64,000 nucleotides of DNA from Heterotrichella gracilis (Eukaryota > Sar > Xanthophyceae > Tribonematales > Xanthonemataceae): assembly GCA_032358255.1 (NCBI GenBank), contig JAULBX010009880.1, positions 1 through 64,000 of the forward strand, written 5' to 3'. The position numbers and the translations under genes were made by a program. Every line of letters starts with the position of its first letter. Positions within the stretch are counted from its first letter, which is position 1. Positions 9,801 through 19,200 of this stretch are shown here, one piece after another. A model generated the notes under the pieces. It was not told the DNA's origin and searched no databases. It was given only the letters and a program-made list of their open reading frames with translations.

Positions 9801-11400
9801 GATTTCACCCTTAAGTGCCATTCCACCAAATACAGGTATTGCTTCTGCCACTTTATCGGGTTCAAATGGGGTTTGTACGGTAACAACAGGACTCACCTTT
9901 TCCATCATTCCAAATCCAAGTATTACCGTGAGTTCACCAACGCCTGTAATTTGTACCGGAGAAACATATACCTACACGAACAATGGCGCGAGTTCTTATA
10001 CCTGGAGCAGCAGCACACCGGGCTTTACAACCTATAATAATGGCGGTGTGGCGGTTTCTAATCCAAGTATTAATTCGGTCTTCTCTGTTTTTGGTGGAAG
10101 TTTGGGTTGTAATTCTGCCAGTAAAACGAGTACGATTACGGTAAACCCTTTGCCGGTGTTTTCTGTTTCCCCAGGCACGCCCACTATTTGTTTGAATAAC
10201 AAAATAACTTTAAGCATTAATGGTAATGCGAGTTCGTATACCTGGTCGCCCTACCTGGGATTAAGTAGCAACGTTGGTTCCACAGTAAATGCTTTTCCAA
10301 CAAGCTTACAAACTTACACCGCTTTGGGTAGTTTAAATTCGTGCACCAACACGGCGCTTATAACGGTTTCGGTCTTGTCGCTACCAAACCCGACTGCCAT
10401 AGCTGTAAAACCGGAACTTTGTTTACATGAACTCATTACCTTGCAAGGTTATGGCGGTGAAACATACCGTTGGGATGGTCCGGTTAATTTAATGTATGCC
10501 GGACAAACAGTTACTTTTGTGGCGCGGAGCCGGAGTTTTTCAGGCACTTACACTTTAACCACGACTGATGTCAATGGTTGTATGGCGTCTAATCAGGTGG
10601 GGGTAAAAATAAATCCACTACCCAATGCCGATCTAAGTATCAGCAAACAAAACAGCTGTGTGCCATTTACTTCCAAGTTTAGTATGTACACTCAAAGTGC
10701 GAAGGATTCAAACATTGTTGCATCCTGGCAATTAGAAAATCAAACTTTTTACGGCAAACAATTTTCGTATCTGTTTAGCACTGCTAAAACTTATAGCATT
10801 TTTGGCTATTACAGCGATACGATCACTACTTGCAAAAATTCAGCAACATACATTGTTGAAGCCTATCCACTCCCAAAAGCAAACTTTATCTTTGAGCCTG
10901 AAAAACCGGTGGAAGGTTTAGACGAAGTTCAATTTATAAATACTTCCAGTGGTGATGAGCTCAAAAAATTCAACTGGTATTTTATCAATAATCAGGCTTA
11001 CAAGTCAGAAAATAAAAATACGTCTTACCTTTTTAATGAGTTAGGAGGGTATCCGGTGGCCATGGTCGTTCAAAACACCTGGGGCTGCGCTGATACGATG
11101 GTAAAATCAATCAAAGTAGAATCTGATTTTAATGTGTATGTCCCGAATGCCTTTACACCCAATGAAGATAATTTGAATGATGTTTTTTTACCGGTAGCGA
11201 GAGGAGTTAAATTTTATGAATTCTCTGTTTTCGATAGGTGGGGTAAATTGATTTTTTCAAGTCATGATCTTCAATATGGTTGGGATGGGTACTTTAATGG
11301 TGAGCCAGCAAAAGTTGATATTTACACTTGGAAGATCTCCCTTTCAACAAATAGCGGCTTAACAAAGTCATTAACAGGTCATGTTACATTGAATCGATAA
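6826..11400 (+). CDS. giant T9SS type B (CHU_C) surface protein
   Basis: About 1524 residues from ATG 6826; a TTG at 6802 is also in frame but overlaps the promoter. A signal peptide (SVFLSVFCHLISYSQ) is followed by a region of about 370 residues with WYFGQYAGLDF and MKVSPNGKKIG motifs, probably a beta-propeller. Then come one PKD domain (YTWNFGDPA) and many Ig/PKD-like modules with SYTWS, the last of which lead into the type B sorting domain (YVPNAFTPNEDNLNDVF, DRWGKLIF, GWDGYFNG). Export by T9SS to the surface is well supported; adhesin or sensor function is inferred. The last 960 bases nearly duplicate the gene ending at 978. Confidence 0.9.
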   Translation: MTRITKYISVFLSVFCHLISYSQNETSHWYFGQYAGLDFTMPPPSILTNGALFTSEGCSSISNSNGNLQFYTDGVTIYNQSHVTMANGTGLSGHPSTTQSAIIVKQPGNANKYFVFTLGQGGTGTLAYSEVDMSLASGAGSVTTKNVILADTMAEKICAVNHCNAVDVWVIAHENGSNNFLSFLVTSSGVSLTPTISSVGSIFNNAGGYWAGNMKVSPNGKKIGMALQNGIFDPGFELFDFDNTTGVVSNSLSLGSGSSPYGCEFSPDGTKFYGSSKYPGESIFQWDLCAGSNTAIVASKYSYTNTSTVGGMQLAMDGKIYLAKVNTGNLGVISNPNTLGSGANYNPSGQSILPKNNLNGLPNFVSSYLIPVPPPFTFSVSNIYGCQGAAFAIPPSIITNSVVGCGTNSYSINGYTWNFGDPASGINNTSTLANPWHSFSSLGTYTAQLIVNYSCGISNDTLKQVIVINQPCITVASTSITCANLGSATVSAVWGIGPFTYTWMPTNQTSSVASGLSPGSYTITVFDSGNNNTYTASTAFTPLIPLTGSISIADSLKCYGASTGTGNISNLAGGSGSQSYSWFNGLVTYTVSNPSSLSAGLWTVSVTDALTGCVFSNALFINQPPSLNINMSTNTNSACVGANNIVLTGTNSGGTPFSSGSPYTYTWTNGPISNSNVVSQTLAGTYVYTLNSSDAYNCLSSNTIAVDFIPNPVLSTSNKFICPLAIGTLTVSGATNYTWSSPSTTATTTGNSFTDAPLSTQQYTIVGEALGCSSQTMASIILHNLPNPISNNNSPRCNGDLLSLSGFGGVSYVWSGPNSFTSALQTNSINPVSLVNAGVYNLTVTAATGCTASISKTVVVNPTPTLSAIGSTVCTSQTLNLSASSFTGSTYLWSGPPNFTSTLQNPFITSPLVNNTGTYTVKVTSALGCTNIALATASVALPPSLTAQLSSNTLCSQAFNGSPNTITLTAGGANTYTLVTVPDMFNANPAGPISPLSAIPPNTGIASATLSGSNGVCTVTTGLTFSIIPNPSITVSSPTPVICTGETYTYTNNGASSYTWSSSTPGFTTYNNGGVAVSNPSINSVFSVFGGSLGCNSASKTSTITVNPLPVFSVSPGTPTICLNNKITLSINGNASSYTWSPYLGLSSNVGSTVNAFPTSLQTYTALGSLNSCTNTALITVSVLSLPNPTAIAVKPELCLHELITLQGYGGETYRWDGPVNLMYAGQTVTFVARSRSFSGTYTLTTTDVNGCMASNQVGVKINPLPNADLSISKQNSCVPFTSKFSMYTQSAKDSNIVASWQLENQTFYGKQFSYLFSTAKTYSIFGYYSDTITTCKNSATYIVEAYPLPKANFIFEPEKPVEGLDEVQFINTSSGDELKKFNWYFINNQAYKSENKNTSYLFNELGGYPVAMVVQNTWGCADTMVKSIKVESDFNVYVPNAFTPNEDNLNDVFLPVARGVKFYEFSVFDRWGKLIFSSHDLQYGWDGYFNGEPAKVDIYTWKISLSTNSGLTKSLTGHVTLNR

Positions 11401-11439
11401 AACATAAAACAAATAATTAACCCTAAAATCCCACCAGTC

Positions 11440-12948
11440 ATGAAAAAACTTTTATTTGCTTTAAAAACATCAGTTTTTGTTCTTTTAATATTTTCAGCTA
11501 AAATATCTGCGCAATGCACCGCTACAACAGTTCCATATTACGAAGGCTTTCAAAGTATAAGTGCTAACAATCAATTACCTAGCTGCTGGGCATCGAACAG
11601 CACAAGTGTAAACTGTCTCACATATTTTCTTTCAAATTCGTTCGCGGCTTTTTATTATAATCCTGCAGGAACAAGTCATTTTTTTTCAAAAGGAATACAA
11701 TTGTACACAGGAGTTACATACTCTACCAGTTTATTTTATAAGACTAGTAATACCATAAACACTAATTGGACTAACTTATCAATTAAAATAGGAAATTCTC
11801 AGAGTGCTATCGGATTATCAAACATAGTTTCTGTTTCTGGTGGCTCTATGAGTGCTTTGTATACACCTCTCTCTAATACTTTTGTGGTAGGTTCTTCCGG
11901 AGTATATTATTTGGCCATTGAAGCTACAAGTGCCATCTCAACAGGCTCCACAGTCTTGATTTGGGATGATTTGTCACTAACAGTTGCGTGCGGACTTGCT
12001 GGATACTCGCCTACCTTAAGCATTGTTTCAAGTGCAACGAGCATTTGCACTGGTGAAAATATAAGTCAGGTAACATTTACAGCAAGTGGTGCTAATACTT
12101 ATTCTTGGAATACTGGAGCAACAACAGCGACAACAAGTGGTTCATCAAGCGTTGGTGGACAATACATTGTTTTAGGCACCAATACTCTTACGGGTTGTAC
12201 CTCAACCCTTTCAAAAATAATAACTGTACTTTCTAGTCCAAACATTTTTTTACAGGCCAATCCTGCATCCGTGTGTAAGGGTGGCGCAAGTCTTTTGACT
12301 GCATATGGTGCAAGCTCTTACACCTGGAGTACTGGATCAAGCACTGCAAACATCAGCGTCACGCCAACTATAAGCACAAACTACACAGTAACAGGTGCAT
12401 CCTCAAATGGTTGCACGAGTGAAGCTGTGATTACAATTTCAGTAAAGTCATCACCAAATGTTATAGCATCAGCCATAAGGGATACAATTTGTCTAGATGA
12501 AACTGCAATTCTTTTCGCGAATGGAGCAAACTCCTATTCCTGGATTAAACCGGGCGGAAATGCCACTTCAGGCGATACTTTAAAAACTACTCCAACCGCA
12601 AGCGGTATTTATACTGCAATTGGTCAAAGTACTAACAGTTGTTCTAATTCAGCTACTATTGCACTTGTTGTAGAACTGTGTACAAGCATTGCAAATCAAG
12701 CTTTAAAACAAACTCAAATAAAGATCTATCCAAATCCTAACAATGGAGAATTTACATTGCTAGACGATGAAGTTTTATTAAATAACATAACCATTATAGA
12801 TATTACTGGTAAACAAATTTCAATCAATGTTGCACATATAGGATCCAATAAGTTTAAAATTGAAATGACTTCATTCACCCCGGGAATTTACTTTCTTAAA
12901 GTTGAAACACCGCAAGGTATTTCGGTCACTAAAATGGTGAAGGAGTAG
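11440..12948 (+). CDS. secreted protein with T9SS type A sorting domain
   Basis: 502 residues: signal peptide, an N-terminal domain of about 150 residues resembling the carbohydrate-binding or MAM-like heads common in this phylum (YYEGFQSISANNQLPSCW), three Ig-like modules with SYTWSTG or SYSWNTG, and a type A sorting domain (IKIYPNPNNGEFTL, DITGKQI, GIYFLKVE). It lies 39 bp after the giant gene and may be read from the same transcript. Ligand unknown. Confidence 0.85.
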   Translation: MKKLLFALKTSVFVLLIFSAKISAQCTATTVPYYEGFQSISANNQLPSCWASNSTSVNCLTYFLSNSFAAFYYNPAGTSHFFSKGIQLYTGVTYSTSLFYKTSNTINTNWTNLSIKIGNSQSAIGLSNIVSVSGGSMSALYTPLSNTFVVGSSGVYYLAIEATSAISTGSTVLIWDDLSLTVACGLAGYSPTLSIVSSATSICTGENISQVTFTASGANTYSWNTGATTATTSGSSSVGGQYIVLGTNTLTGCTSTLSKIITVLSSPNIFLQANPASVCKGGASLLTAYGASSYTWSTGSSTANISVTPTISTNYTVTGASSNGCTSEAVITISVKSSPNVIASAIRDTICLDETAILFANGANSYSWIKPGGNATSGDTLKTTPTASGIYTAIGQSTNSCSNSATIALVVELCTSIANQALKQTQIKIYPNPNNGEFTLLDDEVLLNNITIIDITGKQISINVAHIGSNKFKIEMTSFTPGIYFLKVETPQGISVTKMVKE

Positions 12949-13102
12949 GAGTTAAAAAGCAATTTTAGGAGAAGAGGTTTACTTATAAAATATATAGAAT
13001 AAATGTTATCTTTTCGCTAAGGATAAGACTAAATACTTGAGCCCAAACTCTCTTATTTCTCAAATTCTATAATTCATAGCAAGACTAATTTCGGGTCTGA
13101 GT

Positions 13103-13110
13103 TACTTTTG
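13103..13110 (+). promoter_or_regulatory. -7 box TACTTTTG just ahead of a start codon
   Basis: TACTTTTG matches TAnnTTTG exactly and ends only 4 nt before the ATG at 13115, so the transcript would be leaderless or nearly so. No clear -33 element is seen. Confidence 0.4.
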
Positions 13111-13114
13111 TCTC

Positions 13115-13255
13115 ATGAATAAAAAGAAAATCCTGACCCCGGCAGAAAAGCGTCTTGTGGAGAAACGCCGCAGAATAGCACGCGAAGGCCGACCCAAAGT
13201 CATTAGAACAAAAAAGCCCGACACCCGAAAATACGACCCTTGGCGTGATGGCTAA
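13115..13255 (+). CDS. small basic protein (46 aa)
   Basis: A short frame beginning MNKKKILTPAEKRLVEKRR and ending YDPWRDG. It is very rich in Lys and Arg, lacks a membrane segment, and ends in a conserved-looking acidic tail. A -7 box lies 4 nt upstream of the ATG. The composition suggests binding to RNA or DNA, which is inference only. It is too short for standard gene finders, and I know of no function. Confidence 0.5.
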   Translation: MNKKKILTPAEKRLVEKRRRIAREGRPKVIRTKKPDTRKYDPWRDG

Positions 13256-13313
13256 TCGTTGTTTTAGCTAAAATAATTTCCATTTAATTTAAAAAAATCC
13301 CATTTTTACCGCT

Positions 13314-13811
13314 ATGGCAAGCAGAATGATTCAAAATTACACCAAAGTAAAAAAAGAGATCTTATCATACTTATTCGAAAAATATATTGCAGATGGAGGT
13401 AGTAAAAAATACGATGTATCAAATATTATTTTTGCTCACGGATTTTCATTAGCCGAAGTTGGCAATCACTTGGTTCAAAACCGTTGGGTAAAGGATGAGG
13501 CTTTTAAACCCAAGGCGTTTTATGCCTCAATTTCAGTTAAAGGGATTAAAGAAATCGATCAGGCATTTTTGGATTCTGAAATTTCAAAGATTATTGCTAC
13601 ACTCATATTAAATGGCAATAAAAAATCAAGTGTGCTTCAAATTCTAGAATATGATCCTAAGGATATTCAAATAGCTATTGATATATCCAAAGCCTTTGAC
13701 GAAAGTGGCCTAGCTAAAATCGAAATAAAAAGCGAGGATGTATTTGTTTTACTGAATGCGAAAGGTTGGCTATATTATAGTGACAAAAACCTCAGCAATT
13801 TCTTAAAATAA
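13314..13811 (+). CDS. conserved hypothetical protein, paralog of 59328-59825
   Basis: 165 residues, soluble, mixed helix and strand. It shares most residues and the exact length with the minus-strand gene at 59328-59825 (both open MAS.M.QNYTKVKKEIL and contain GIKEI.QAFLDSE.SKIIATL). Helical segments in the first 100 residues could form winged-helix domains. No catalytic motif is seen. Function unknown. Confidence 0.7.
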   Translation: MASRMIQNYTKVKKEILSYLFEKYIADGGSKKYDVSNIIFAHGFSLAEVGNHLVQNRWVKDEAFKPKAFYASISVKGIKEIDQAFLDSEISKIIATLILNGNKKSSVLQILEYDPKDIQIAIDISKAFDESGLAKIEIKSEDVFVLLNAKGWLYYSDKNLSNFLK

Positions 13812-13883
13812 AAAGTCTTTTATTTATTGTGGACAATTTAGTGATGTCAAAGAAAATAATTATACCTGACTTTGCTTATTTAA

Positions 13884-14099
13884 CTAAGCAATCGGAATAA
13901 TTTCCCAATCTTTCTCTAGTTCATCCAAAACTGCACTTACCGGCATACCTATAGGCACACTTCTATAATATAAGTGACTAAACGAAGCTTTTATTACCCC
14001 TTCAAATTCATAAACATTCGCAACAAATAAAAGGAAAGGTTTATACGTATGTCTAACTAATGATCCCATATATTTTAGTTTTGCCTCTTCAATATTCAT
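13884..14099 (-). CDS. hypothetical protein (71 aa)
   Basis: A short frame on the minus strand with natural codon use and a mixed alpha/beta sequence (LLFVANVYEFEGVIKASF, DELEKDWEII). The C-terminal pattern recalls small immunity-type or DUF proteins, but I do not recognise it. The stretch between 13812 and 14359 holds only this gene and the promoter at 14206. Confidence 0.5.
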   Translation of the reverse strand: MNIEEAKLKYMGSLVRHTYKPFLLFVANVYEFEGVIKASFSHLYYRSVPIGMPVSAVLDELEKDWEIIPIA

Positions 14100-14205
14100 A
14101 CGTAAAAATAAATATAAATTGAACCGATAGTCTAGTTCGCATAACTTTTTGTTGTAATCTGAGACTATTAAGAGATTTAATGATAAGCCATCCCATAAAA
14201 ACCAA

Positions 14206-14249
14206 GTAGTACTACCTATTTACTTTTCATTTTTGAATGCATACTTTTA
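14206..14249 (+). promoter_or_regulatory. GTAGTACTAC-type promoter, copy 3
   Basis: Palindrome at 14206-14215, CTATTTAC next to it, and TACTTTTA at 14242-14249 after exactly 26 nt. The gene below starts at 14360. Confidence 0.6.
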
Positions 14250-14359
14250 TAAAATCGAATTGATTTAATGAAATACCAATTACATTTTCTCAATACCTTT
14301 AGTTAAAGTACCATTCTTCTTAGTCCTTTATTATTAATAAACTAATTTAAAACCCTTTC

Positions 14360-14692
14360 ATGCCAAATTTTGTAATCACCTACAATATTGACAATGCAAC
14401 AAACCGTGCGCAGTTTGTTCAAGATTTCGAAGATGTGCTCACCAGATTCGGTTTTCACAAAGAGCCTACTAATCAATCAACTTATTTTTGCAGCTACAGT
14501 GATGCACAATCCCTTATAGAAGACTTATTTCATTCAACAGCAAAATTGGAGTGGTCAACTAATGATAATGTAACTATTTACTATCCTAAAGCCACTACTC
14601 GATCCATTGGGACATCTTCATATGCAGATATAGGACGACACGCTTTTAAATTTGTTGGTACAATAGACCGAAACCGTAATTTTACTGAATAA
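14360..14692 (+). CDS. small soluble protein, possible ferredoxin-like fold
   Basis: 110 residues opening MPNFVITYNIDNATNR. The strand-helix-strand order (VITYNI, helix FVQDFEDVLTRFG, STYFCSY) is like small Cas2/VapD or SinR-type ferredoxin folds, but the resemblance is only in pattern. It is preceded by a GTAGTACTAC promoter, so it probably shares control with the genes at 1520 and 20437. Function unknown. Confidence 0.55.
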   Translation: MPNFVITYNIDNATNRAQFVQDFEDVLTRFGFHKEPTNQSTYFCSYSDAQSLIEDLFHSTAKLEWSTNDNVTIYYPKATTRSIGTSSYADIGRHAFKFVGTIDRNRNFTE

Positions 14693-14817
14693 TGTTCTAT
14701 ATAAATTATACTGGAAGAAATAGAGCTTACAATAAAGGCCTAATAAAACAGTTATGAATTGCATTTTCGATTACTATGAATACCTAAAATATGCATTAAC
14801 AAATAAAAATTAATATT

Positions 14818-15963
14818 ATGAAAAAAACAAAAATCACACCCACGGGTAAGAAAAATACTCTTATCATCTTGTTGCTTGTTGCATTTTCATTTTGCAACAT
14901 AAAATTATTTTCTCAACTAAACATAAAAATATACTCTGTTGGCCAAAATGATTGTCAGCTGATTGTAGGACCGGAAAAGTCAATTTTAATAGATTTTGCA
15001 GGTAATCAAGAAAATTTGAGACAGGTTTCAGAAGATATCGAAAAAATACTCGGCAAAAAGGAAATTGACTACTTTCTGACATCCCATTTTCACAGCGACC
15101 ATATAGGTACACAGTTTAATAATACAAACAAAGGGCTGTTTTTTCTTCTTAACAAACTCGATTTTAAGATTGGCACTCTATTAGATAGAGGTGATGATGC
15201 AAAATTCGGAGTGAAAACCAATCCTCATGAAGCTTACTTGGCTTGGATTGAGGATTGGAGGAATAATGGTATAATAAAAGATAGAAAAGTAGTGAAATTA
15301 AATGATGCTTTTGATCTTGGAGGTAGCATAACAATTACGGTGTTGGCTGTAAACGGCAATGGTGTTCTAGAGAAGAAAAAGAAAAAGGAACCTCAATTCT
15401 TTCAAAATTCCCCTGCCAGCGAAAATGACTACAGTATTGGTGTTAAGATTACATTAGGTGATTTTGAATATTTCACAGCAGGAGACCTTAGTGGCGAAAA
15501 TACAGTAAAGACATACCCAGGCGGTGTTAAACAAAGTTACAATGATATCGAATCCGACGTAGCAGAAAAAGTAGGTGATATTGAAATTCTTAGAATAAAT
15601 CATCATGGTAGTTCGCATAGCACTAATGCCAAATTTTTAAGAGCTCTTAATCCAGAAATATCCATTTGTAGTTCTGGTTCGAAAAACAGATTTGGACATC
15701 CATCAAATGAAGTGGTTGATAGAGTTCTTGCTACCTCTGAGTTACTTATTACAAGTGGGATTTCAGACAAAACAAGCAACGATTGTGAAGACTATATTAC
15801 CGGCGACATATCTATTGAAGTACAGCAAGATGGTAAAAAGTATAAAGTTAATAAAATCAAATACTCTTCTTACTCAGATGACCAGGAAGGTACTTATTTA
15901 GAGGCTTTGACAACTTCAAAAGTCAAGCGACCTAAAAACGTTTCAGTAGAAGAATGTAAATAA
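14818..15963 (+). CDS. ComEC/Rec2-like metallo-beta-lactamase-fold hydrolase
   Basis: 381 residues. An N-terminal hydrophobic segment (TLIILLLVAFSFCN) acts as signal peptide or anchor. The metal-binding motif is TSHFHSDHIG at about residues 90-98, followed by a late RINHHGSSHSTNAKFL block as in the soluble MBL domain of ComEC. Such enzymes use two metal ions, usually zinc, to cut phosphoesters. The C-terminal 60 residues are not recognised. Stand-alone ComEC-like MBL proteins occur in several accessory and defence islands; substrate unknown. Confidence 0.75.
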   Translation: MKKTKITPTGKKNTLIILLLVAFSFCNIKLFSQLNIKIYSVGQNDCQLIVGPEKSILIDFAGNQENLRQVSEDIEKILGKKEIDYFLTSHFHSDHIGTQFNNTNKGLFFLLNKLDFKIGTLLDRGDDAKFGVKTNPHEAYLAWIEDWRNNGIIKDRKVVKLNDAFDLGGSITITVLAVNGNGVLEKKKKKEPQFFQNSPASENDYSIGVKITLGDFEYFTAGDLSGENTVKTYPGGVKQSYNDIESDVAEKVGDIEILRINHHGSSHSTNAKFLRALNPEISICSSGSKNRFGHPSNEVVDRVLATSELLITSGISDKTSNDCEDYITGDISIEVQQDGKKYKVNKIKYSSYSDDQEGTYLEALTTSKVKRPKNVSVEECK

Positions 15964-16003
15964 GTTTTATGAATACAATTTTGCCAGAGTGCTATATTTA
16001 ATA

Positions 16004-16160
16004 TCACAACACTTGAGTAAAAAACTCAGTAACCTTATTTTCTAAATCTATTTCCTCGGTTAACTCCTTTTTATGATCTCCAAGAATTACAATAAAAAGA
16101 AAAGGATTAATATTATGTAGATAATAATTTGTCAACCAAACCATCTACTTGTATGACAGG
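16004..16160 (-). pseudogene. possible remnant of a truncated gene
   Basis: The minus strand holds about 45 codons of protein-like sequence ending at 16004 (WLTNYYLHNINPFLFIV, then EEIDLENKVTEFF). Just upstream a second frame reads VSIPVIQVDGLVD, so the reading appears to shift frame near 16150, and there is no start codon. It lies below the STAND gene. The similarity to nuclease-associated DUF4365-type sequences is a guess. Nothing else is seen in 15964-16212. Confidence 0.3.
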
Positions 16161-16212
16161 GATTGAAACGTTGATTTATCTGCAATTAATAGTAATTATT
16201 TAAGATCTCTTT

Positions 16213-19200
16213 CTAATAATAGTGTGAGTCAATAAACTTCATTTTGCGCTCATGATCAGCATACCTTAATCCTTGATTTATCTTCATTTTTAAATACGCT
16301 TTAATTGGAATTAATTCGGCCGCACTGGCTATCCTCTCTGTCGTTTCATATAGTTTCTTCCATTCTTTGGCCTCCAATTCTCCAAATAATACATCCGCAC
16401 TTTGGATACTTCCTCCGTTTCCGCGCCACATTATTTCCTTGAATGTTTTTACGTCAGTATTTAGACTCAAATAATGGATGTAAGCCCCATCAAAAAACTC
16501 TCTCATCCTATGTCTTAAAACATCAAAAATTACATTCATTCGTTTCACATCCTTGTTGTGATCTGTAATGTATGACATGACGAATCTTTCAGCCTTTTTC
16601 TTTTGTTCATCTGTTAAATTATTGAAGAACATATTCACTTCATGATTACCGATGCCTGAATAATACTTGGCTTCAACAAGCGTTTCTATCGCTTGCATGA
16701 TCAATTCTTGATCTTCTATATCCCAAATAAATCCCATTTTTTCTTTACTATCGCCTAAGCCATGTCTTTCAGAAAATGAGTGCTTGATATACGTAATTAA
16801 AAAATCAGGCTTTATTTGAATAAGACTTTTTAATCCGCTATTGTCATAGTCAGCGTGGGGGTCAAGCTTTTCATATTGAAAATACGCCTTCGCCAAAAGA
16901 TCAAAGTTATTTTCTAATTTAGAAGCATACTTTTCGAAAAAGTCATGGGAAAGACTGATCCTAAGGTCAGTTGATTCAATCTTCTCAACAATTAATTTTA
17001 GAATTTTAGCAATAATGTCGCTCTCGACGCTCGAAAATTTTTCATAACTATCAAATGGTATGTAAGCACCCCTTGTAAGGGTTGAAACTGTTCTCAATAA
17101 TGCATCTTTGTAGTATTGATTAACCAAAGCTTCTGGCAATAAAGCAAAAAACTCCAACCTCCAAATTGCACCAAATTGGTCTTGCCAAATTTCAAGTAGA
17201 TCCCAAAGCCTTTTTGTCGCCCTCTCATTCGACTGCATAACAGATTGAATGGTGCCACGAAGAACGTATAAAATCGATGGATAGTTATTCAAAATACTCT
17301 CTATAAATTTATAGCCGATTTCTTCATTTTGTTTTATATTTTCCTGAGCAACGATGTCAACTGCTTGAGTGAGCCACCAACTCATAGTACTCTCCATTTC
17401 TGTAAGATTCTTAATAGTTCGATGGAAAAGTACAAAATCGTTTTCTGATTTGAATATAAAGTACCGTCTGATATCTCTTTCTTTTAGTCTTTGAAACTCT
17501 TCAGTAGTCTTGAATTCGTAATCTTGCTTGCCTCTGTGAGAGTTCATATCCAGTCGTTTAAAGCACTCATACTCCTCACTTCGCATTTTAGCTCTTAGTT
17601 CTTTATAGTTCTCATCCTGCTTTGTTTTTTTGTAAATCCATGACGTGGGATCATTCATGAAATAAACATGCTCGAAATTGCGCATATCCAAATTATCTCT
17701 TAAGAACGGATACAAGAGTTCAGTATCAAAATCAGTTATTTCTTTTTTAGATCCTTTTGTGCCTACACTAAAGTTTTTGATAACTGAAAATGACTGCTTT
17801 GGATAATCTTTAAATTTTTCAAAAATAGCGTTCCATATTTTTTTACGCAATTTTTTTATCGCATTATCAAGCGGTATAGTGTACTCTTGAAGAATAATGG
17901 TGTTCTTTCGACCACCAACACTACTATGATAGTGGTGAGCTAAAAAGTCTTTTGAAAGGTCAAAAAAAGCGGCCATATAATGGGGCTTATCTAGCGTGGC
18001 GTTGTTAATAACGTGGTCGAATAAATCGGTTTGTCGCTTAAAATGATAACGTCTATCTTCATCACTAAATGTTATCCTATCTTTAATTCTCTTAAGCAAT
18101 ACCGGAAACTCTTCTGGTTTCTTTCTGCAATACTCAAAGGCAAGATCCAATGCAGGAACAAAACTCTCGGTTAGGTGATACAAAACTTCTGATAGGCGAT
18201 AAAGGACCTTGTCGTTTTGCCACCTTTTCGGATCTTCTTTTACTTCGTAAACCGGGTCTTGTGGTTCTGGAATCTCTTTAATTTTATTGTGGAAATAAAG
18301 CAGCATCTCGTCACGTTTATATATCCAGAATAAGTCAAAGAAGTCCATTAGTTTCTCATTGTCGCCGTCAATACTATCCAAATATTGACTCAAGGTTATA
18401 CCTAATTTATTTAGAACCTCTTCATTGGTGTAGTAGAACAGGTTGTTTGCTGAAATAACAGCTTCAGTAAATCTTGATTTCCAGGTTGGATTATAATACT
18501 TGTCGAGCAAAATTCTGAATGGAAGAATATCATCTTTAATAAATACTTTATAAAAGAAATAAGTTGCCATCACTTGCTCAGATACACGCACAATGTTAAA
18601 ACGTGTTTCAAGCAGCTCCATTTTTTCAAGTTCGTCAACGGCTTCCATAAACTTATAGTAATCCAACCCAAAGTCATTCAAGAGTTCTTCCATAAAGGTT
18701 TTATTACTTTTATCAATACTGAAGAAAAAAGAAATAATGCCTAGTGTTTTTATAATACTTGTATTGTTAAATATCTTGGAGTCTTTAATGAAGGTTTGAA
18801 AATAGGTATCAAACAAGTCAAACACATCACCATCAATAAATGCCCATTGTTTTTGCTGAGCAAGACGAGCCGCCATCACTGCGAGCCTCGCATTGCCGTC
18901 CGCAATGGCGATAATCTTCTGTTGGTATTTTGCATGTCTTATTTCAAACGAATCGCCTTCAATTAAGGTTTTTATCTCATCGTCAGTAAAGCGTTCAACT
19001 TGAATATGCGTATGATTGAGATCAGAGCATTGACCTATTACGTCTGGCAGAGCGTAATCACGCACCGTTGAAATTATTTTAATACTTCCTTTACGATTTT
19101 CTCGAAAAACATTTAGGATTTGTCTAAAGTTAATCAACTGCCTGTTTGTATCATCTACTAATAGAATATAATTGGCATCTAGTTTTAGGTGAATCTTCAA

